This document shows positions 7,204-16,632 of a DNA stretch of 64,000 bases, one piece after another. Numbering within the stretch: position 1 is the stretch's first letter; every line of letters begins with the position of its first letter. Source of the DNA: Chlorobium sp. N1 (lineage in GTDB: Bacteria > Bacteroidota > Chlorobiia > Chlorobiales > Chlorobiaceae); assembly GCF_004332115.1 (NCBI RefSeq), contig NZ_SJPA01000006.1, forward strand, positions 47,146 through 111,145. The letters are read 5' to 3'. The notes beneath the pieces were generated by a model. It saw only the letters and a list, made by a program, of their open reading frames with translations. It searched no databases and had not been told where the DNA came from. The translations under genes were made by a program, and so were the position numbers.

Positions 7204-9606
7204 TCAGACCTGTCTAATTACCGCACCAAGCTTACTTTCAGCATTGACTCCGACTGTGCGAAGGATCTCACTGATCCTGGCCTCCTGCAGGGTACCCTTG
7301 TGGTCGGCGATCGAGATCGAAAGCCCGACGCTCCTCTCGGCGTCCCGTTCGAACAGGTCGAAGACGGAGACGTCCCGGATGAGGGGGTCGCTGGAACGGA
7401 CGAGTCCGACAAGCGACTGTACGGGAACCGTGCCTGGCAGGCTGAATGAAAGATCCCTCTGGACGGCGGGGAATTTCGAAGGCGGGTCGTAGACGACATC
7501 GGGGCTGTAGCCCTTTTCGAGCACCGGAACATCGAGTTCGACGATAAAGACGTCCTGCTCGATGTCGAACCCTGCAAGCACACCCGAATCGAGCCGGGTG
7601 ACACGGCCTGCGGGGAGTAACCGTTTTTTCTTCCCTTCCGTCAGTTCCAAATCAATACTGACAGTCTTGTCATTATAAATATTAACTGCTGATTTATCAA
7701 GCAAATTCAGCTTCCCGAGCAGCATCTCGACGGCACCGACGGCGTCGTAGAAATCGACCCTGTCGGAAGGCTGGTTCCAGCTGCGCGGGTAGCGGCTGCC
7801 GGTGAGCGCCATCGCCAGCCACTCCTTTTCATGGTAGGCGCCGAGCGGACCTCTCCCGTCAGCATCCGCACCGCTGGCGGCGGTGAAGCCATGGGCCACC
7901 TCGAAGAGGCGCATGTCGCGGTTGCCGTGGCGGATGTTGTGGGCGATGACCTTCAGCATGCCCGGAACAAGGCCGGGGCGCAGCACCTCCAGCCCTTCGC
8001 TGATGGGGTTGAGGACGGCGATGAGATCCTCGTTGAAAACCGCCGCCTCCTCGCGCTTCATGAGCGGGTTGGTGAGCACCTCGCGGAAATCGAGCCCGAC
8101 CATGACCGAACGCAGGAAGTCGGGAAAGTACCCGGGACGTTTCCGCGAAGAGGGGTAGGTGGCCGCCATTCTCGGGGAGGCCTCGATGTTGTCGTAGCCG
8201 TGGAGGCGGGCAACCTCTTCGATGAGGTCGATCTCCTGCTGGACGTCGACACGGTAGGTCGGCACCCCGACCTGCATCACGCCCCCCTCGTCCGAGAGAA
8301 CCCTGAAACCGATCCTGGAGAGCATCCCGGCCATCGCCTGAGGGGCGATGGCGGTGCCGAGCAGTTCGTTGGCGCGAGAAGGCCGGAAGGGCATGACGGA
8401 GGGGGCCGGCTCCAGCTCGCCCTGCATGTGGGCAACCTCCACCGTTCCGCCGGCGATCTCGAGGATCAGGGCGACGGCTGCCCGGGCTGCCGCCGTGACG
8501 CCGGCAGGATCGATGCCCCGCTCGAAGCGGTAGGAGGAGTCGGAAGAGATCCCTGAAAGCCGGGCTGAACGGCGGACGGGAGAGGGGGAGAAATACGCCG
8601 CTTCGAGCAGGATGTCGACGGTTCCCTCGGTGACGGCCGAATCCAGCCCGCCCATCACACCGGCCAGGGCCACCGGTTTTTTCCCGTCGCAGATGACCGG
8701 CATGCCCGCCTGCACGGAGCAGCTTTCGCCATTCAGCGCGGTGAAGGTGCCCTCGATGTCGCTGCGCACGATGACGCGCCCGCCCTCGAGCTTGTGGAGA
8801 TCGAAGGCGTGCAGCGGCTGGCCGAGCGCATGCAGGACGTAGTTGGTGATGTCGACGATGTTGTTCTTCGGACGTAGCCCGATGGACTCGAGCCTTTCTG
8901 CGAGCCATCGGGGCGAAGGAGCCACGGTGACGCCGCGGATGAGGGTGCCGAGATAGAGCGGGCAGGCCCCGGCGTCCAGGATCTCGACGAGGGAGCCGCT
9001 CCGGGAGAACTCGACCGCCGCACCCTCCGGACGCCGGATGCTCTCCGGGGAGTCGGCGAGCTCACGGGCGATGCCGAGATGCGAAAGCACGTCGGGACGG
9101 TTCGGGGTGACGGCGATATCGAGCACCGTATCGGAATGGAGATAGCGCGCGAAAGGCTCCCCGACCCGGCACTCGGCGCCAAGCTCCATGACGCCGGAGT
9201 GGTCCCCGGAAAGACCGAGCTCGTCGGCGGCGCAGATCATGCCGAAAGACCGCTGGCCGCGGATCTTGGAAGGCTTGATCGTGAAGGAGGTTCCGTCCTC
9301 CATCGCAAGGCGTGCTCCGGCGGTCGCCACCGGCACGACCATCCCGGCGGCCACGTTCGGCGCGCCGCAGACGATCTGCAGCGGCTCCTCTCCGCCGACC
9401 TCGACCATACAGACCCTCAGTCGGTCCGCATCGGGATGGGCCTCGACCGAAAGCACACGGCCGACCACGACCCGCTCGTCTGGCAGCGGAGTCGAATCCA
9501 CCTCCTCGACCTCGAGACCGAGAAAGGTGAGACGGTCGACAAGGGCCGGAATGTCTGGAGAGAATGAGGGAAGGAAGTCCCCGAGCCAGCTGACAGATAT
9601 TTTCAT
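7204..9606 (-). CDS. pheT: phenylalanyl-tRNA synthetase beta subunit
   Basis: 800 residues, the normal bacterial length. It has an N-terminal tRNA-binding OB domain (about 40-150), the B3/B4 editing region (about 215-385), the B5 domain, the catalytic-like core and a C-terminal ferredoxin-fold anticodon-binding domain (about 705-800). Two alpha/beta pairs charge tRNA-Phe. pheS is not adjacent. It heads the minus-strand unit pheT-coiled coil-zapA-ssrS-rny, preceded by the tRNA cluster and a terminator. Confidence 0.96.
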   Translation of the reverse strand: MKISVSWLGDFLPSFSPDIPALVDRLTFLGLEVEEVDSTPLPDERVVVGRVLSVEAHPDADRLRVCMVEVGGEEPLQIVCGAPNVAAGMVVPVATAGARLAMEDGTSFTIKPSKIRGQRSFGMICAADELGLSGDHSGVMELGAECRVGEPFARYLHSDTVLDIAVTPNRPDVLSHLGIARELADSPESIRRPEGAAVEFSRSGSLVEILDAGACPLYLGTLIRGVTVAPSPRWLAERLESIGLRPKNNIVDITNYVLHALGQPLHAFDLHKLEGGRVIVRSDIEGTFTALNGESCSVQAGMPVICDGKKPVALAGVMGGLDSAVTEGTVDILLEAAYFSPSPVRRSARLSGISSDSSYRFERGIDPAGVTAAARAAVALILEIAGGTVEVAHMQGELEPAPSVMPFRPSRANELLGTAIAPQAMAGMLSRIGFRVLSDEGGVMQVGVPTYRVDVQQEIDLIEEVARLHGYDNIEASPRMAATYPSSRKRPGYFPDFLRSVMVGLDFREVLTNPLMKREEAAVFNEDLIAVLNPISEGLEVLRPGLVPGMLKVIAHNIRHGNRDMRLFEVAHGFTAASGADADGRGPLGAYHEKEWLAMALTGSRYPRSWNQPSDRVDFYDAVGAVEMLLGKLNLLDKSAVNIYNDKTVSIDLELTEGKKKRLLPAGRVTRLDSGVLAGFDIEQDVFIVELDVPVLEKGYSPDVVYDPPSKFPAVQRDLSFSLPGTVPVQSLVGLVRSSDPLIRDVSVFDLFERDAERSVGLSISIADHKGTLQEARISEILRTVGVNAESKLGAVIRQV

Positions 9607-9635
9607 AGGAGTGAAAACCTGCGTTCGTTTACAAT

Positions 9636-9669
9636 AAAAAAAGCCCTGTTCCGGCTAAGGACAGAGCTT
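9636..9669 (-). terminator. terminator of the tRNA cluster
   Basis: On the minus strand a GC-rich stem (AGCTCTGTCC with GGAACAGGGCT, one bulge) is followed by seven T, downstream of tRNA-Glu and upstream of pheT. Confidence 0.85.
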
Positions 9670-9676
9670 TGAAGTG

Positions 9677-9748
9677 TGACCCCAACGGGATTCGAACCCG
9701 TCCCGCCACCTTGAAAGGGTGGTGACCTAACCGCTAGTCGATGGGGCC
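9677..9748 (-). tRNA. tRNA-Glu (TTC)
   Basis: Cloverleaf on the minus strand: acceptor GGCCCCA/TGGGGTC, anticodon stem CCACC/GGTGG around CTTTCAA giving TTC, and T arm ACGGG-TTCGAAT-CCCGT. CCA is not encoded. Last of the four-gene cluster. Confidence 0.95.
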
Positions 9749-9758
9749 AAAAAACATG

Positions 9759-9833
9759 GGTGAATGAGGGGACTCGAACCCCCGACCTCCAGGGCCACAA
9801 CCTGGCGCTCTAACCAACTGAGCTACAATCACC
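9759..9833 (-). tRNA. tRNA-His (GTG)
   Basis: Anticodon stem CCAGG/CCTGG around TTGTGGC gives GTG. An extra 5' G faces C73, the tRNA-His identity element. The acceptor stem contains one T-T mismatch by eye. CCA is not encoded. Confidence 0.94.
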
Positions 9834-9862
9834 ATAGAAAACGAAAAAACAGACTTCCCTGG

Positions 9863-9935
<73 letters not shown>

Positions 9936-9960
9936 GTCGTCACTCCCGATACCTCTTCAG

Positions 9961-10033
9961 TCGGGGCACCGAGACTCGAACTCGGGACCTCCTGCTCCCA
10001 AAGCAGGCACGCTACCAGCTGCGCCATGCCCCG
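9961..10033 (-). tRNA. tRNA-Pro (TGG)
   Basis: Acceptor CGGGGCA/TGCCCCG, and anticodon stem CCTGC/GCAGG around TTTGGGA giving TGG. First gene of the cluster behind the promoter at 10055-10082. CCA is not encoded. Confidence 0.95.
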
Positions 10034-10054
10034 TATTCTTAACGGAAGGCTCCA

Positions 10055-10082
10055 AATATAGCCTCGATGCTCAAACTATCAA
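10055..10082 (-). promoter_or_regulatory. sigma-70-type promoter of the tRNA cluster
   Basis: On the minus strand TTGATA is followed after 16 bases by TATATT, about 20 bp before the tRNA-Pro 5' end. Good matches to both -35 and -10 elements. Confidence 0.65.
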
Positions 10083-10122
10083 AGAAAAAACCATATACGC
10101 GCAAAAAAAAGTTCTCGACGGC

Positions 10123-11523
10123 CTACCGGTCGGCACCACCCTCAACCGGACGGAGAAGGCGGCCGGTGAGCCGGCGCAGCTCGAGCTCGCGAAGCCGCAG
10201 ATCGTAACGCGACGAGGCGCTGCTTTTTTCGGCGTTGATCAGGTTCAGCTGCGCCTCCCTGAAGGTTGTCGCGTCGGCCTGCCCGAGCACGTAGAGCTCG
10301 CGGGTCCTGTCGAAATTGAGCCGGGCCGCCTCGATGTTCTTCTCTTCGAAGCCGAGCACGCGGCGGCTGTTCTCCCAGGCGCGGCGCGCATCGGCCAGCT
10401 GGCGCTCGAGTTCGGAGGCAGCCCGTTCTTCGGCAATGCGGCTGTTCAGCCATTCGATGCGCGCGTTCTCGCTCTTTATGGCGCTCTGCCGCCCGTTGAA
10501 TATCGGCCAGCTCAGGCTGACCGACCCCGATGCGCCGGGAGAGGAGCCCTCAAGCGTGGGCTCATGGCCCTCGGCGTAGCGGCTGAGGCCCCAGGCGGCT
10601 TCGAGTCCGATTTCGGGATAGTGGTCGGAGCGGCTCTGGAGCAGGGCGAACCGGCTGTCGCGCACTTCCCGCCTCTTGACGAGCCAGGCGGCGTTCGACT
10701 CGTGGGCCCATGCCCTGAGCGTGTCGAGCGGCGCCGCGGGACGGGCTTCGGCGGTGTCGGCAAGGGCGAATCGCTCCCCGAGCGGCAGGGAAAGCAGCAC
10801 GTTGAGGGCCCGCAAGGACTGTTCGCTCTTGAGGCGGGCGTTAAGGAGGGTGACGCGGTCGTTGTTGCGGTCGACCTCGGCGGCGAGCACCTCCCGGGTG
10901 TTGGCCTGGCCGTATTCGGCCCTCAGCCTGGCGCGCCGGAGCCGTTCCTCCGATATCTCAACGCCCTTTCCGGCCGTCCGGAGCTGCTCCTGCGAGTCGG
11001 CGGCATCGAAATAGGCCCGGGCAACCTCCATGAGGGCGTCCTCGATCTTCTGGCGCGCCCGCAGCGTACCGAGCGCTCCTGCATTCTTCAGTCGCCGGAA
11101 GGTGAAGTAGGTGCCGAACCCGTCGAAGAGGGTATAGGAGGCCTGCAGCTGCGCGGATGCTACCGTCGACTCTACCAGGGTCAGCTGTCCTCCCCTGCCG
11201 GGATCCTGCCAGGAGAGCGCCGAGACGGCAGAGACCTTCGGCAGGAGCCCCGCGTTGCCGATATGGACCCCGTTCCGGGCGATCCGCTCCTCTCCCCTGG
11301 CGATACGCACGTCGGTGTTGTGCTCGAGGGCGATCACCATGGCTTCGGAAAGGCTCAGGCGGGGAAGGGCCAGCACGGTATCGGCCGTCACCGGAGCCGG
11401 AAGCGGCGGTTCTGCCGCCGCGACGAAGCCGGGAAAAGCCGCTGCCAGGGCAAGGGAGATGAGGACTCCTTTCAGGCCGGCCCGGACAGGTGCGGGCGTG
11501 GTTGGTCGGATGGCGGTGGTCAT
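10123..11523 (-). CDS. TolC-family outer membrane efflux protein
   Basis: 466 residues with an N-terminal signal/hydrophobic segment (about 18-37) and two OEP repeats of long alpha-helical hairpins typical of TolC/OprM channels (for example RLSLSEAMVIALEHN, and the C-terminal AQLNLINAEKSSASSRYDLRLRELELRRLTG). It would form the trimeric outer-membrane duct of a tripartite pump. Its start overlaps the stop of the RND gene by four bases (ATGA), which shows translational coupling with the pump. Confidence 0.9.
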   Translation of the reverse strand: MTTAIRPTTPAPVRAGLKGVLISLALAAAFPGFVAAAEPPLPAPVTADTVLALPRLSLSEAMVIALEHNTDVRIARGEERIARNGVHIGNAGLLPKVSAVSALSWQDPGRGGQLTLVESTVASAQLQASYTLFDGFGTYFTFRRLKNAGALGTLRARQKIEDALMEVARAYFDAADSQEQLRTAGKGVEISEERLRRARLRAEYGQANTREVLAAEVDRNNDRVTLLNARLKSEQSLRALNVLLSLPLGERFALADTAEARPAAPLDTLRAWAHESNAAWLVKRREVRDSRFALLQSRSDHYPEIGLEAAWGLSRYAEGHEPTLEGSSPGASGSVSLSWPIFNGRQSAIKSENARIEWLNSRIAEERAASELERQLADARRAWENSRRVLGFEEKNIEAARLNFDRTRELYVLGQADATTFREAQLNLINAEKSSASSRYDLRLRELELRRLTGRLLRPVEGGADR

Positions 11524-14500
11524 GGCTGCTGCTCCCTGGTGAATATTTCCTCACGCCAGGCCGGCTCGACCTCCTCCGGCGTAAAGGTCCGTTTGCGGAA
11601 GAAACCGTAGAGATGGCGGCGTGAGGCGTTGAAGAGCATCAGGAGCGAGGGGACGACGATAAGGGTCAGGGTGGTCCCGAACAGCAGGCCGTAGGCGACG
11701 GAGATGGCCATCGGCGAGAGGAACTGCGCCTGGCGGCTCTGCTCGAAAATGAGCGGACCGAGGCCGGCGATGGTGGTGATGGAGGTCAGGATGATCGGTC
11801 GGAACCGGCTCAGGCCGACCTGGTAGACCGCCTCTTCCACGCTCGCCCCCTCCTTGATCCTGCGGTTGAAGGTGCTGATGAAGACCAGTGAATCGTTGAC
11901 GACGATGCCGAGCAGGGCGATGAAGCCGAAGAGGGAGAGGATGCTGAGGATGTAGCCCTGGATGAAATGCCCCCAGGCCACTCCGACGAGGGTGAACGGC
12001 AGGAGCAGCATCACCAGAAGCGCCTGGCTGAAGGAACGGAAGGTGACGACGATGATCAGGTACATGATGAAGAGCAGCGCCGGAAAGGCGATGCGCATCG
12101 AGCCGGTGGTCTTGCCGCTCTCCCTGCTCTGTCCCTCGTAATTGAAGCTGACGTCGGGATAGGCCTCGAGCACCTGCGGCATCACCGTCGCCTCGATCAG
12201 GTCGAGCAGCTGGGGCACGGAGGTTTTGGGGCTGGCGATGTCCGCCTCGATCTTGATGACCCGCTGCGCATCGATATGGTTGACGGTCGCCACGCCGCGC
12301 TCGACCTGCAGGTCGGCGATCTGGCGCAGCGGAATGGTCCGCCCGTCGTCAAGGCGGATGAACATGGACTCCACGGCCCCGATGCTCGAACGCTCCCCTT
12401 CGGCGTAGCGCACCCACACCTTCACCTCGTCGATGCCGCGCAGCAGCCGCTGCGCCTCGCGCCCGAAGAAGGCCGAACGGACCTGCTGCATCACCTGCCC
12501 GGTGGTAAGCCCCAGGGCGAAGGCTTTCTCGTTCAGCCGCACCGTCACCTCCTCGAGACCGGGCGGGCTGTCGTCGGCGACATCCTTGAGCTGCTCCATC
12601 GCCTTCAGCTCGCGCTCGAGCATGGCGCGCGCAAGGTCGAGCTGGCGGAGGTTGTCGCTCTTCAGGGCGATGGAGACGGGCATGCCCCAGAACCCGCCGC
12701 CGCCGATGATCAGCCTGGTCGCGCCGGGGATCGTGCCGATCGCCCGGCGGAACCGGTTGCCGGCCTCGAGGCTGCTGATGGAGCGCAGGCGGTTGTCGAC
12801 GAGGGCGACGCGCAGGCCGCCCTGATGGGCCTGGGGGCCGAGGGAGCGGGAAACCGCCGTCAAAAGGCCGTCCTGGCTGCCGCTCTCTTCGCGGTAGGCC
12901 CGGTCGACCGCCCATACTTTCGCCTCCATCTCCCCAAGGAGCCGTTCGGTCGTCGACTGGGGCGTACCTGCCGGCATTTCGAAGGTGATGTCGACGCTGC
13001 TGTGCTCGATGATCGGGAAGAAGGTCGCCTTGATGAGCCCGCCCTTCATGGCACCGAACGTGACGACAAGGAGCGCCACCGGCACCACGGCCGTCACGAG
13101 CGGGTTGCGGATGGCGAAGCGGAGCACCGGGGCGTAGAGCACGTCGCGCTGCAGATGGAGGAATGCCTCCGACTTCCGCAGGATCCAGCTCTTCTCCTCA
13201 GGCTTTGCGTGCAGGGCTTTCGAGTGGGCGATGTGGGCGGGCAGGATAAAAATGCCCTCGACGAGCGAAATCAATAGCGTCGTCATGGCCACGAAGGCGA
13301 TATCCTTGACGCGCTGGCCGAGGTCGCCGTCGAGAAAGAGGAAGAGGAGGAAGAGCACGACGGTCGTGAGTACGGCCGCAGCGACGGAGGGAATGACCTC
13401 GAGGGTGCCGTTGATGGCAGCCTGCAGCGGCTTCTCACCTTTCTCGTAGCGCTGGTAGATGCTCTCGGCGATGACGATGCCGTCATCGACCAGGATGCCG
13501 ACCACCAGGATCATCCCGAGGAGCGAGACCACGTTGATGGAAAGGCCGTAAAGGTTGCCGATCATGAACATGCCGGCAAACGAGAACGGAATGCTGGCGG
13601 CGACCCAGAGCGCCAGGCGGGGATTGAGAGAGAACGCGAGGAAGAGCACCACGAGCACCATGCCGACCAGCCCGTTCCATGTCAGGATGTCGGCCCGCTC
13701 CTTGACGATGGCCGATCCGTCCCAGAGCACGTCGATATCGACGTCGGGATGGCGCATGTCGAAATCCCTGGCGACCGCTTCGGCATCCTGCCTGATGCGG
13801 AACATGTCCTCGTCGGCGCTCCTGGAAACCTCGACGATGATCGACGGGGTGCCGTTGAACCACCTGCGGTTGGGATCCTCGGCCCACCGGTCCCTCACGT
13901 CGGCCAGTTCGCCGAGCCTTACGACCGCCCCGCTGCCGTCGGAACGGACCACGAGGTTCTCTAGCTCCGCGGCGTAGTACCCTTTGCTGTCGGCACGGAT
14001 GAGCAGGTCCTCCCGCTCGCCCCGGATGGTGCCGCCGGTGATCTTGACGTTGGCTCTGCCAACCGCCGAAGCGATCTCCTCGAAGGTGATGCCGTAGGAA
14101 CGCATGGCGTTCTCACGCAGGCCGATCTCGATCTCCTCCTCGGGAAAGCCGCTCAGCTCGATCTTGGTGGCGGCCCCCCGGTTGCGCAGCTCACGCTCGA
14201 GGGCACGGGCGTATCCTTTCAGGGTCTGCAGGTCGACGTCGCCGTGCAGGGAGTATGAGATGACGAAATCGACCCGTTCCTGCTTGTAGACCCGCAGGTC
14301 CTCCAGCTCTGCAGGAAATGAGCTGATCTGGTTGACCGCGTTGGTCACCTCCTGGAGGAGCTCGTTGGGATCGGCTCCTTTCATCAGCTCCACGGTGATG
14401 GTGGTGCTGTTCTCGCGCGAAGCCGAGGTGACCCGGTCGATGCCGCTCACCCCCTTCAGCTCGTCCTCGATCTTGAGCGTGACGGCCTCCTCGATCTCCT

Positions 14501-14672
14501 CGGGCGAAGCGCCCGGATAGGTGGCGCTGACGTAGATGAACGCGGGAGGGATGTCGGGAAAAAAGGTCGTCCGGATCTGGCTGAAGGAGACAAGGCCGAA
14601 CAGGGTGACGGCGATGAAGATGACGTTGCCGAGAACCGGATAGCGGACGAAATATCTGATAAGACCTTTCAC
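11520..14672 (-). CDS. RND efflux transporter, AcrB/HAE family
   Basis: 1050 residues with the 12-helix, two-large-loop AcrB architecture. The N-terminal helix (about 11-30) is followed by periplasmic porter domains. TM4 contains the proton-relay pair in GILVDDGIVIAESIY, and C-terminal helices include GIVVNDSLVFISTFNRR. It would export drugs, lipids or other small molecules from the inner leaflet or periplasm using the proton gradient; substrates cannot be inferred. It lies between the MFP gene (40 bp gap) and the TolC gene (4-base overlap). Confidence 0.94.
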   Translation of the reverse strand: MKGLIRYFVRYPVLGNVIFIAVTLFGLVSFSQIRTTFFPDIPPAFIYVSATYPGASPEEIEEAVTLKIEDELKGVSGIDRVTSASRENSTTITVELMKGADPNELLQEVTNAVNQISSFPAELEDLRVYKQERVDFVISYSLHGDVDLQTLKGYARALERELRNRGAATKIELSGFPEEEIEIGLRENAMRSYGITFEEIASAVGRANVKITGGTIRGEREDLLIRADSKGYYAAELENLVVRSDGSGAVVRLGELADVRDRWAEDPNRRWFNGTPSIIVEVSRSADEDMFRIRQDAEAVARDFDMRHPDVDIDVLWDGSAIVKERADILTWNGLVGMVLVVLFLAFSLNPRLALWVAASIPFSFAGMFMIGNLYGLSINVVSLLGMILVVGILVDDGIVIAESIYQRYEKGEKPLQAAINGTLEVIPSVAAAVLTTVVLFLLFLFLDGDLGQRVKDIAFVAMTTLLISLVEGIFILPAHIAHSKALHAKPEEKSWILRKSEAFLHLQRDVLYAPVLRFAIRNPLVTAVVPVALLVVTFGAMKGGLIKATFFPIIEHSSVDITFEMPAGTPQSTTERLLGEMEAKVWAVDRAYREESGSQDGLLTAVSRSLGPQAHQGGLRVALVDNRLRSISSLEAGNRFRRAIGTIPGATRLIIGGGGFWGMPVSIALKSDNLRQLDLARAMLERELKAMEQLKDVADDSPPGLEEVTVRLNEKAFALGLTTGQVMQQVRSAFFGREAQRLLRGIDEVKVWVRYAEGERSSIGAVESMFIRLDDGRTIPLRQIADLQVERGVATVNHIDAQRVIKIEADIASPKTSVPQLLDLIEATVMPQVLEAYPDVSFNYEGQSRESGKTTGSMRIAFPALLFIMYLIIVVTFRSFSQALLVMLLLPFTLVGVAWGHFIQGYILSILSLFGFIALLGIVVNDSLVFISTFNRRIKEGASVEEAVYQVGLSRFRPIILTSITTIAGLGPLIFEQSRQAQFLSPMAISVAYGLLFGTTLTLIVVPSLLMLFNASRRHLYGFFRKRTFTPEEVEPAWREEIFTREQQP

Positions 14673-14712
14673 AGCAGCTGCTTGAGGGTTAAACGATGAG
14701 AAAGGAGGCGCC

Positions 14713-15834
14713 CTAGGGTCGGCCGAGGTCGCCCGCGGCCATACCCTCGTGCGTTCCGGGAGTGGGATCGAGCAGGACCTTCAGGCCGTCGGCAAGGCCC
14801 CGGACCACCGCCTCGTCTCCGGAAACGGCGAGAACCCTGACAGGCAAGAGCGCCACAAGAGAATCGCGAACGACGAAGAGGCTGTCGCCCTGACGGAGCA
14901 GCTTGCGGGGGACCAGCTGCACCCCGTCGAAGGTAACCTCGCGCCTCCCTTCGAGGAACATGCCGTCACGAAGGCGCGGATCGTCGAGAGCGACGAAAAC
15001 CGAAACCGACTGGGTCCGGGGGGAGATGGCCCGGTTGATCCTTTGGATGCGCCCCCTGAAACTCCCCTCGATGTCGGCGGAGGTGAAGTCTACCTCCATG
15101 CCGGGCCGAAGGAGCATCGCATCGCTGAGGGCGACGGGGGCTTCAAGCTCGAAGCGGCCCGAAGCCGTGAACTCGCCCAGCTTCTGGCCGACCCGGACCA
15201 GGGTGCCGGGATTGATCGACGACTGGGTCACCACGCCGTCGAAAGGCGCGCGGATCCGGTAGCGCGCAAGCGTCTCCTCCATGCTCCGGGCCGTATAGAA
15301 GGAGTCGTAGACGCCCCGCGCCGCAAGATAGTTGCGCTCACGGTCGGTCGCAGGCTCCGGGAGGGGCGAAAGGGGGACGGGCACCCGGAAGGCCGCGACA
15401 TAGGCCTTCCATTTGGGAGCCTCGTCGGGGAAATCGATGATCAGGTCGGGAAGCACGAGGGTAAGCTGGCTGAGCAGGCGGCTTTTCTCGGCAAGCACGC
15501 TGTTGCGGTAGACGCCGTCGTCGACGAGCAGCAGGCTCTCCCCTTTCGAAAAACGCGAACCCTCCCTGAACGGTCGAGCCGCATCGCCGAACACGCCGGA
15601 AACCTCGGCATAGAGTTCGATCTTGCGGACGGCCTCGATCGGCCCGCTGAGCTCCAGAGGCAGAGCGACCGCAGCGTTGCTGACATCGAGGAGACGCAGC
15701 GGAAGCGGCGTCTTCCCGGGCCGCGGCTTGACCTCATGGGAACCCTGGCGCCCCAGGAGGGCTGAAAGGGCGAAACCGAGAAGCACGATAGCTCCTGCTG
15801 AAAGAATGGAGCGGTACTGTTTGGGGAGCGGCAT
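14713..15834 (-). CDS. RND efflux membrane fusion protein (HlyD/AcrA family)
   Basis: 373 residues with an N-terminal membrane anchor (about 10-27), a barrel-sandwich/lipoyl-like half (EVSGVFGDAARPFREGSRFSKGESLLLVDD), a short helical hairpin, then RIRAPFDGVVTQSSINPGTLVRVGQKLGEF and a beta-barrel domain. It bridges the inner-membrane pump and the TolC channel. First gene of the three-gene efflux operon; I see no dedicated regulator next to it. Confidence 0.9.
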   Translation of the reverse strand: MPLPKQYRSILSAGAIVLLGFALSALLGRQGSHEVKPRPGKTPLPLRLLDVSNAAVALPLELSGPIEAVRKIELYAEVSGVFGDAARPFREGSRFSKGESLLLVDDGVYRNSVLAEKSRLLSQLTLVLPDLIIDFPDEAPKWKAYVAAFRVPVPLSPLPEPATDRERNYLAARGVYDSFYTARSMEETLARYRIRAPFDGVVTQSSINPGTLVRVGQKLGEFTASGRFELEAPVALSDAMLLRPGMEVDFTSADIEGSFRGRIQRINRAISPRTQSVSVFVALDDPRLRDGMFLEGRREVTFDGVQLVPRKLLRQGDSLFVVRDSLVALLPVRVLAVSGDEAVVRGLADGLKVLLDPTPGTHEGMAAGDLGRP

Positions 15835-15869
15835 GAAAGTAATAATGGTTCCAGGATGGAGCGCGGCGC

Positions 15870-16295
15870 CTAGGAACGCAGCCGCTGCAGTTCGACCCCG
15901 ATATTGAAATACGTTGAAACGATGGCCCTGAGATCGTCGTGCACCAGCATATCGATGGCTTCAAGCGGCGGAACGACCACCCGCTGGCGCTGGCCCATCT
16001 CGTCCCACTCCTCGAGCATCGATTCGACGAAGAAAGGGAAGATCTGCACCGAATAGCTCCGCCCCTGCTTGCGGTACCGGTAGCTGCCGGCAGCCGCCCC
16101 GTCGATCGAGCCGACCAGTCCGGCCTCCTCCAGCGCCTCCCTGGCTGCCGACTCCACGGGGGAAAGCCCCTTGCCGACATACCCCTTCGGAAAAATCCAG
16201 CGGCGCGTCTTGCGCGACGTGACGAGCACGACCCGATCCTCGAAGATCGGAATCACTCCGGACTGTTCGATTGTCTTGCGTGCTTTTACCGCCAT
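15870..16295 (-). CDS. Nudix hydrolase
   Basis: 141 residues counted from the ATG at 16295, which begins right before the conserved fold; the frame stays open upstream but lacks family similarity. The Nudix box is complete (GKGLSPVESAAREALEEAGL, about residues 39-58: G-x5-E-x7-RE-x2-EE-x-G). It resembles diadenosine/diphosphoinositol polyphosphate hydrolases that lack extra domains; the substrate is unknown. It follows the efflux operon on the same strand but is upstream of it, with 35 bp to the MFP start, so cotranscription is possible. Confidence 0.88.
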   Translation of the reverse strand: MAVKARKTIEQSGVIPIFEDRVVLVTSRKTRRWIFPKGYVGKGLSPVESAAREALEEAGLVGSIDGAAAGSYRYRKQGRSYSVQIFPFFVESMLEEWDEMGQRQRVVVPPLEAIDMLVHDDLRAIVSTYFNIGVELQRLRS

Positions 16296-16423
16296 GGGGA
16301 GCCTGATCGGCCGGTTCGTCTTACCAATGCGATCCCAACTGTAATTGTTCCACAAAATAGCCATTTCACCAATCAGGGTCAACGACAGAAGGGGAAATGC
16401 GGAACGAAACGGCGCCCGGAAGG

Positions 16424-16460
16424 TCGACCATATGGTCGAAACCGTCGACCATCCCGTCAT
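16424..16460 (+). promoter_or_regulatory. tandem activator sites (UAS) of the sigma-54 locus, first copy
   Basis: Site 1 at 16424-16439 is a perfect 16-bp palindrome, TCGACC-ATAT-GGTCGA. Site 2 at 16445-16460 is TCGACC-ATCC-CGTCAT, degenerate on its right half. Starts are 21 bp apart (two helical turns) and lie 124 and 103 bp upstream of the first base of the -24/-12 promoter. The same pair recurs with identical spacing at 20319-20355. Probable binding sites for the NtrC-type regulator encoded at 18906-20309. Confidence 0.8.
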
Positions 16461-16547
16461 ATCCAAAGCCGTTCCATCCATCTCCGGCAGAGAGCAACAC
16501 CCCGCATCGCATACCATAAAAGAGACTTAACGGAATCAATGGGAAAT

Positions 16548-16563
16548 TGGCATGCTTCTTGAA
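16548..16563 (+). promoter_or_regulatory. sigma-54 promoter of the first secreted-protein gene
   Basis: TGGCATG-CTTC-TTGAA matches the sigma-54 consensus except for A in place of C at -12 and one mismatch in the -24 block. GG and GA are ten bases apart. The same -12 variant occurs in the sister promoter at 20443. It sits 85 bp before the ATG at 16633. This rules out a longer upstream start for that gene, because the longer frame would begin inside the promoter. Confidence 0.75.
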
Positions 16564-16632
16564 CGCTTACCGGGGAAACAGAAAAAACATCGACGACGGT
16601 ATCAGAAAAAAAAGAAGAAAAGGAGACCGGCC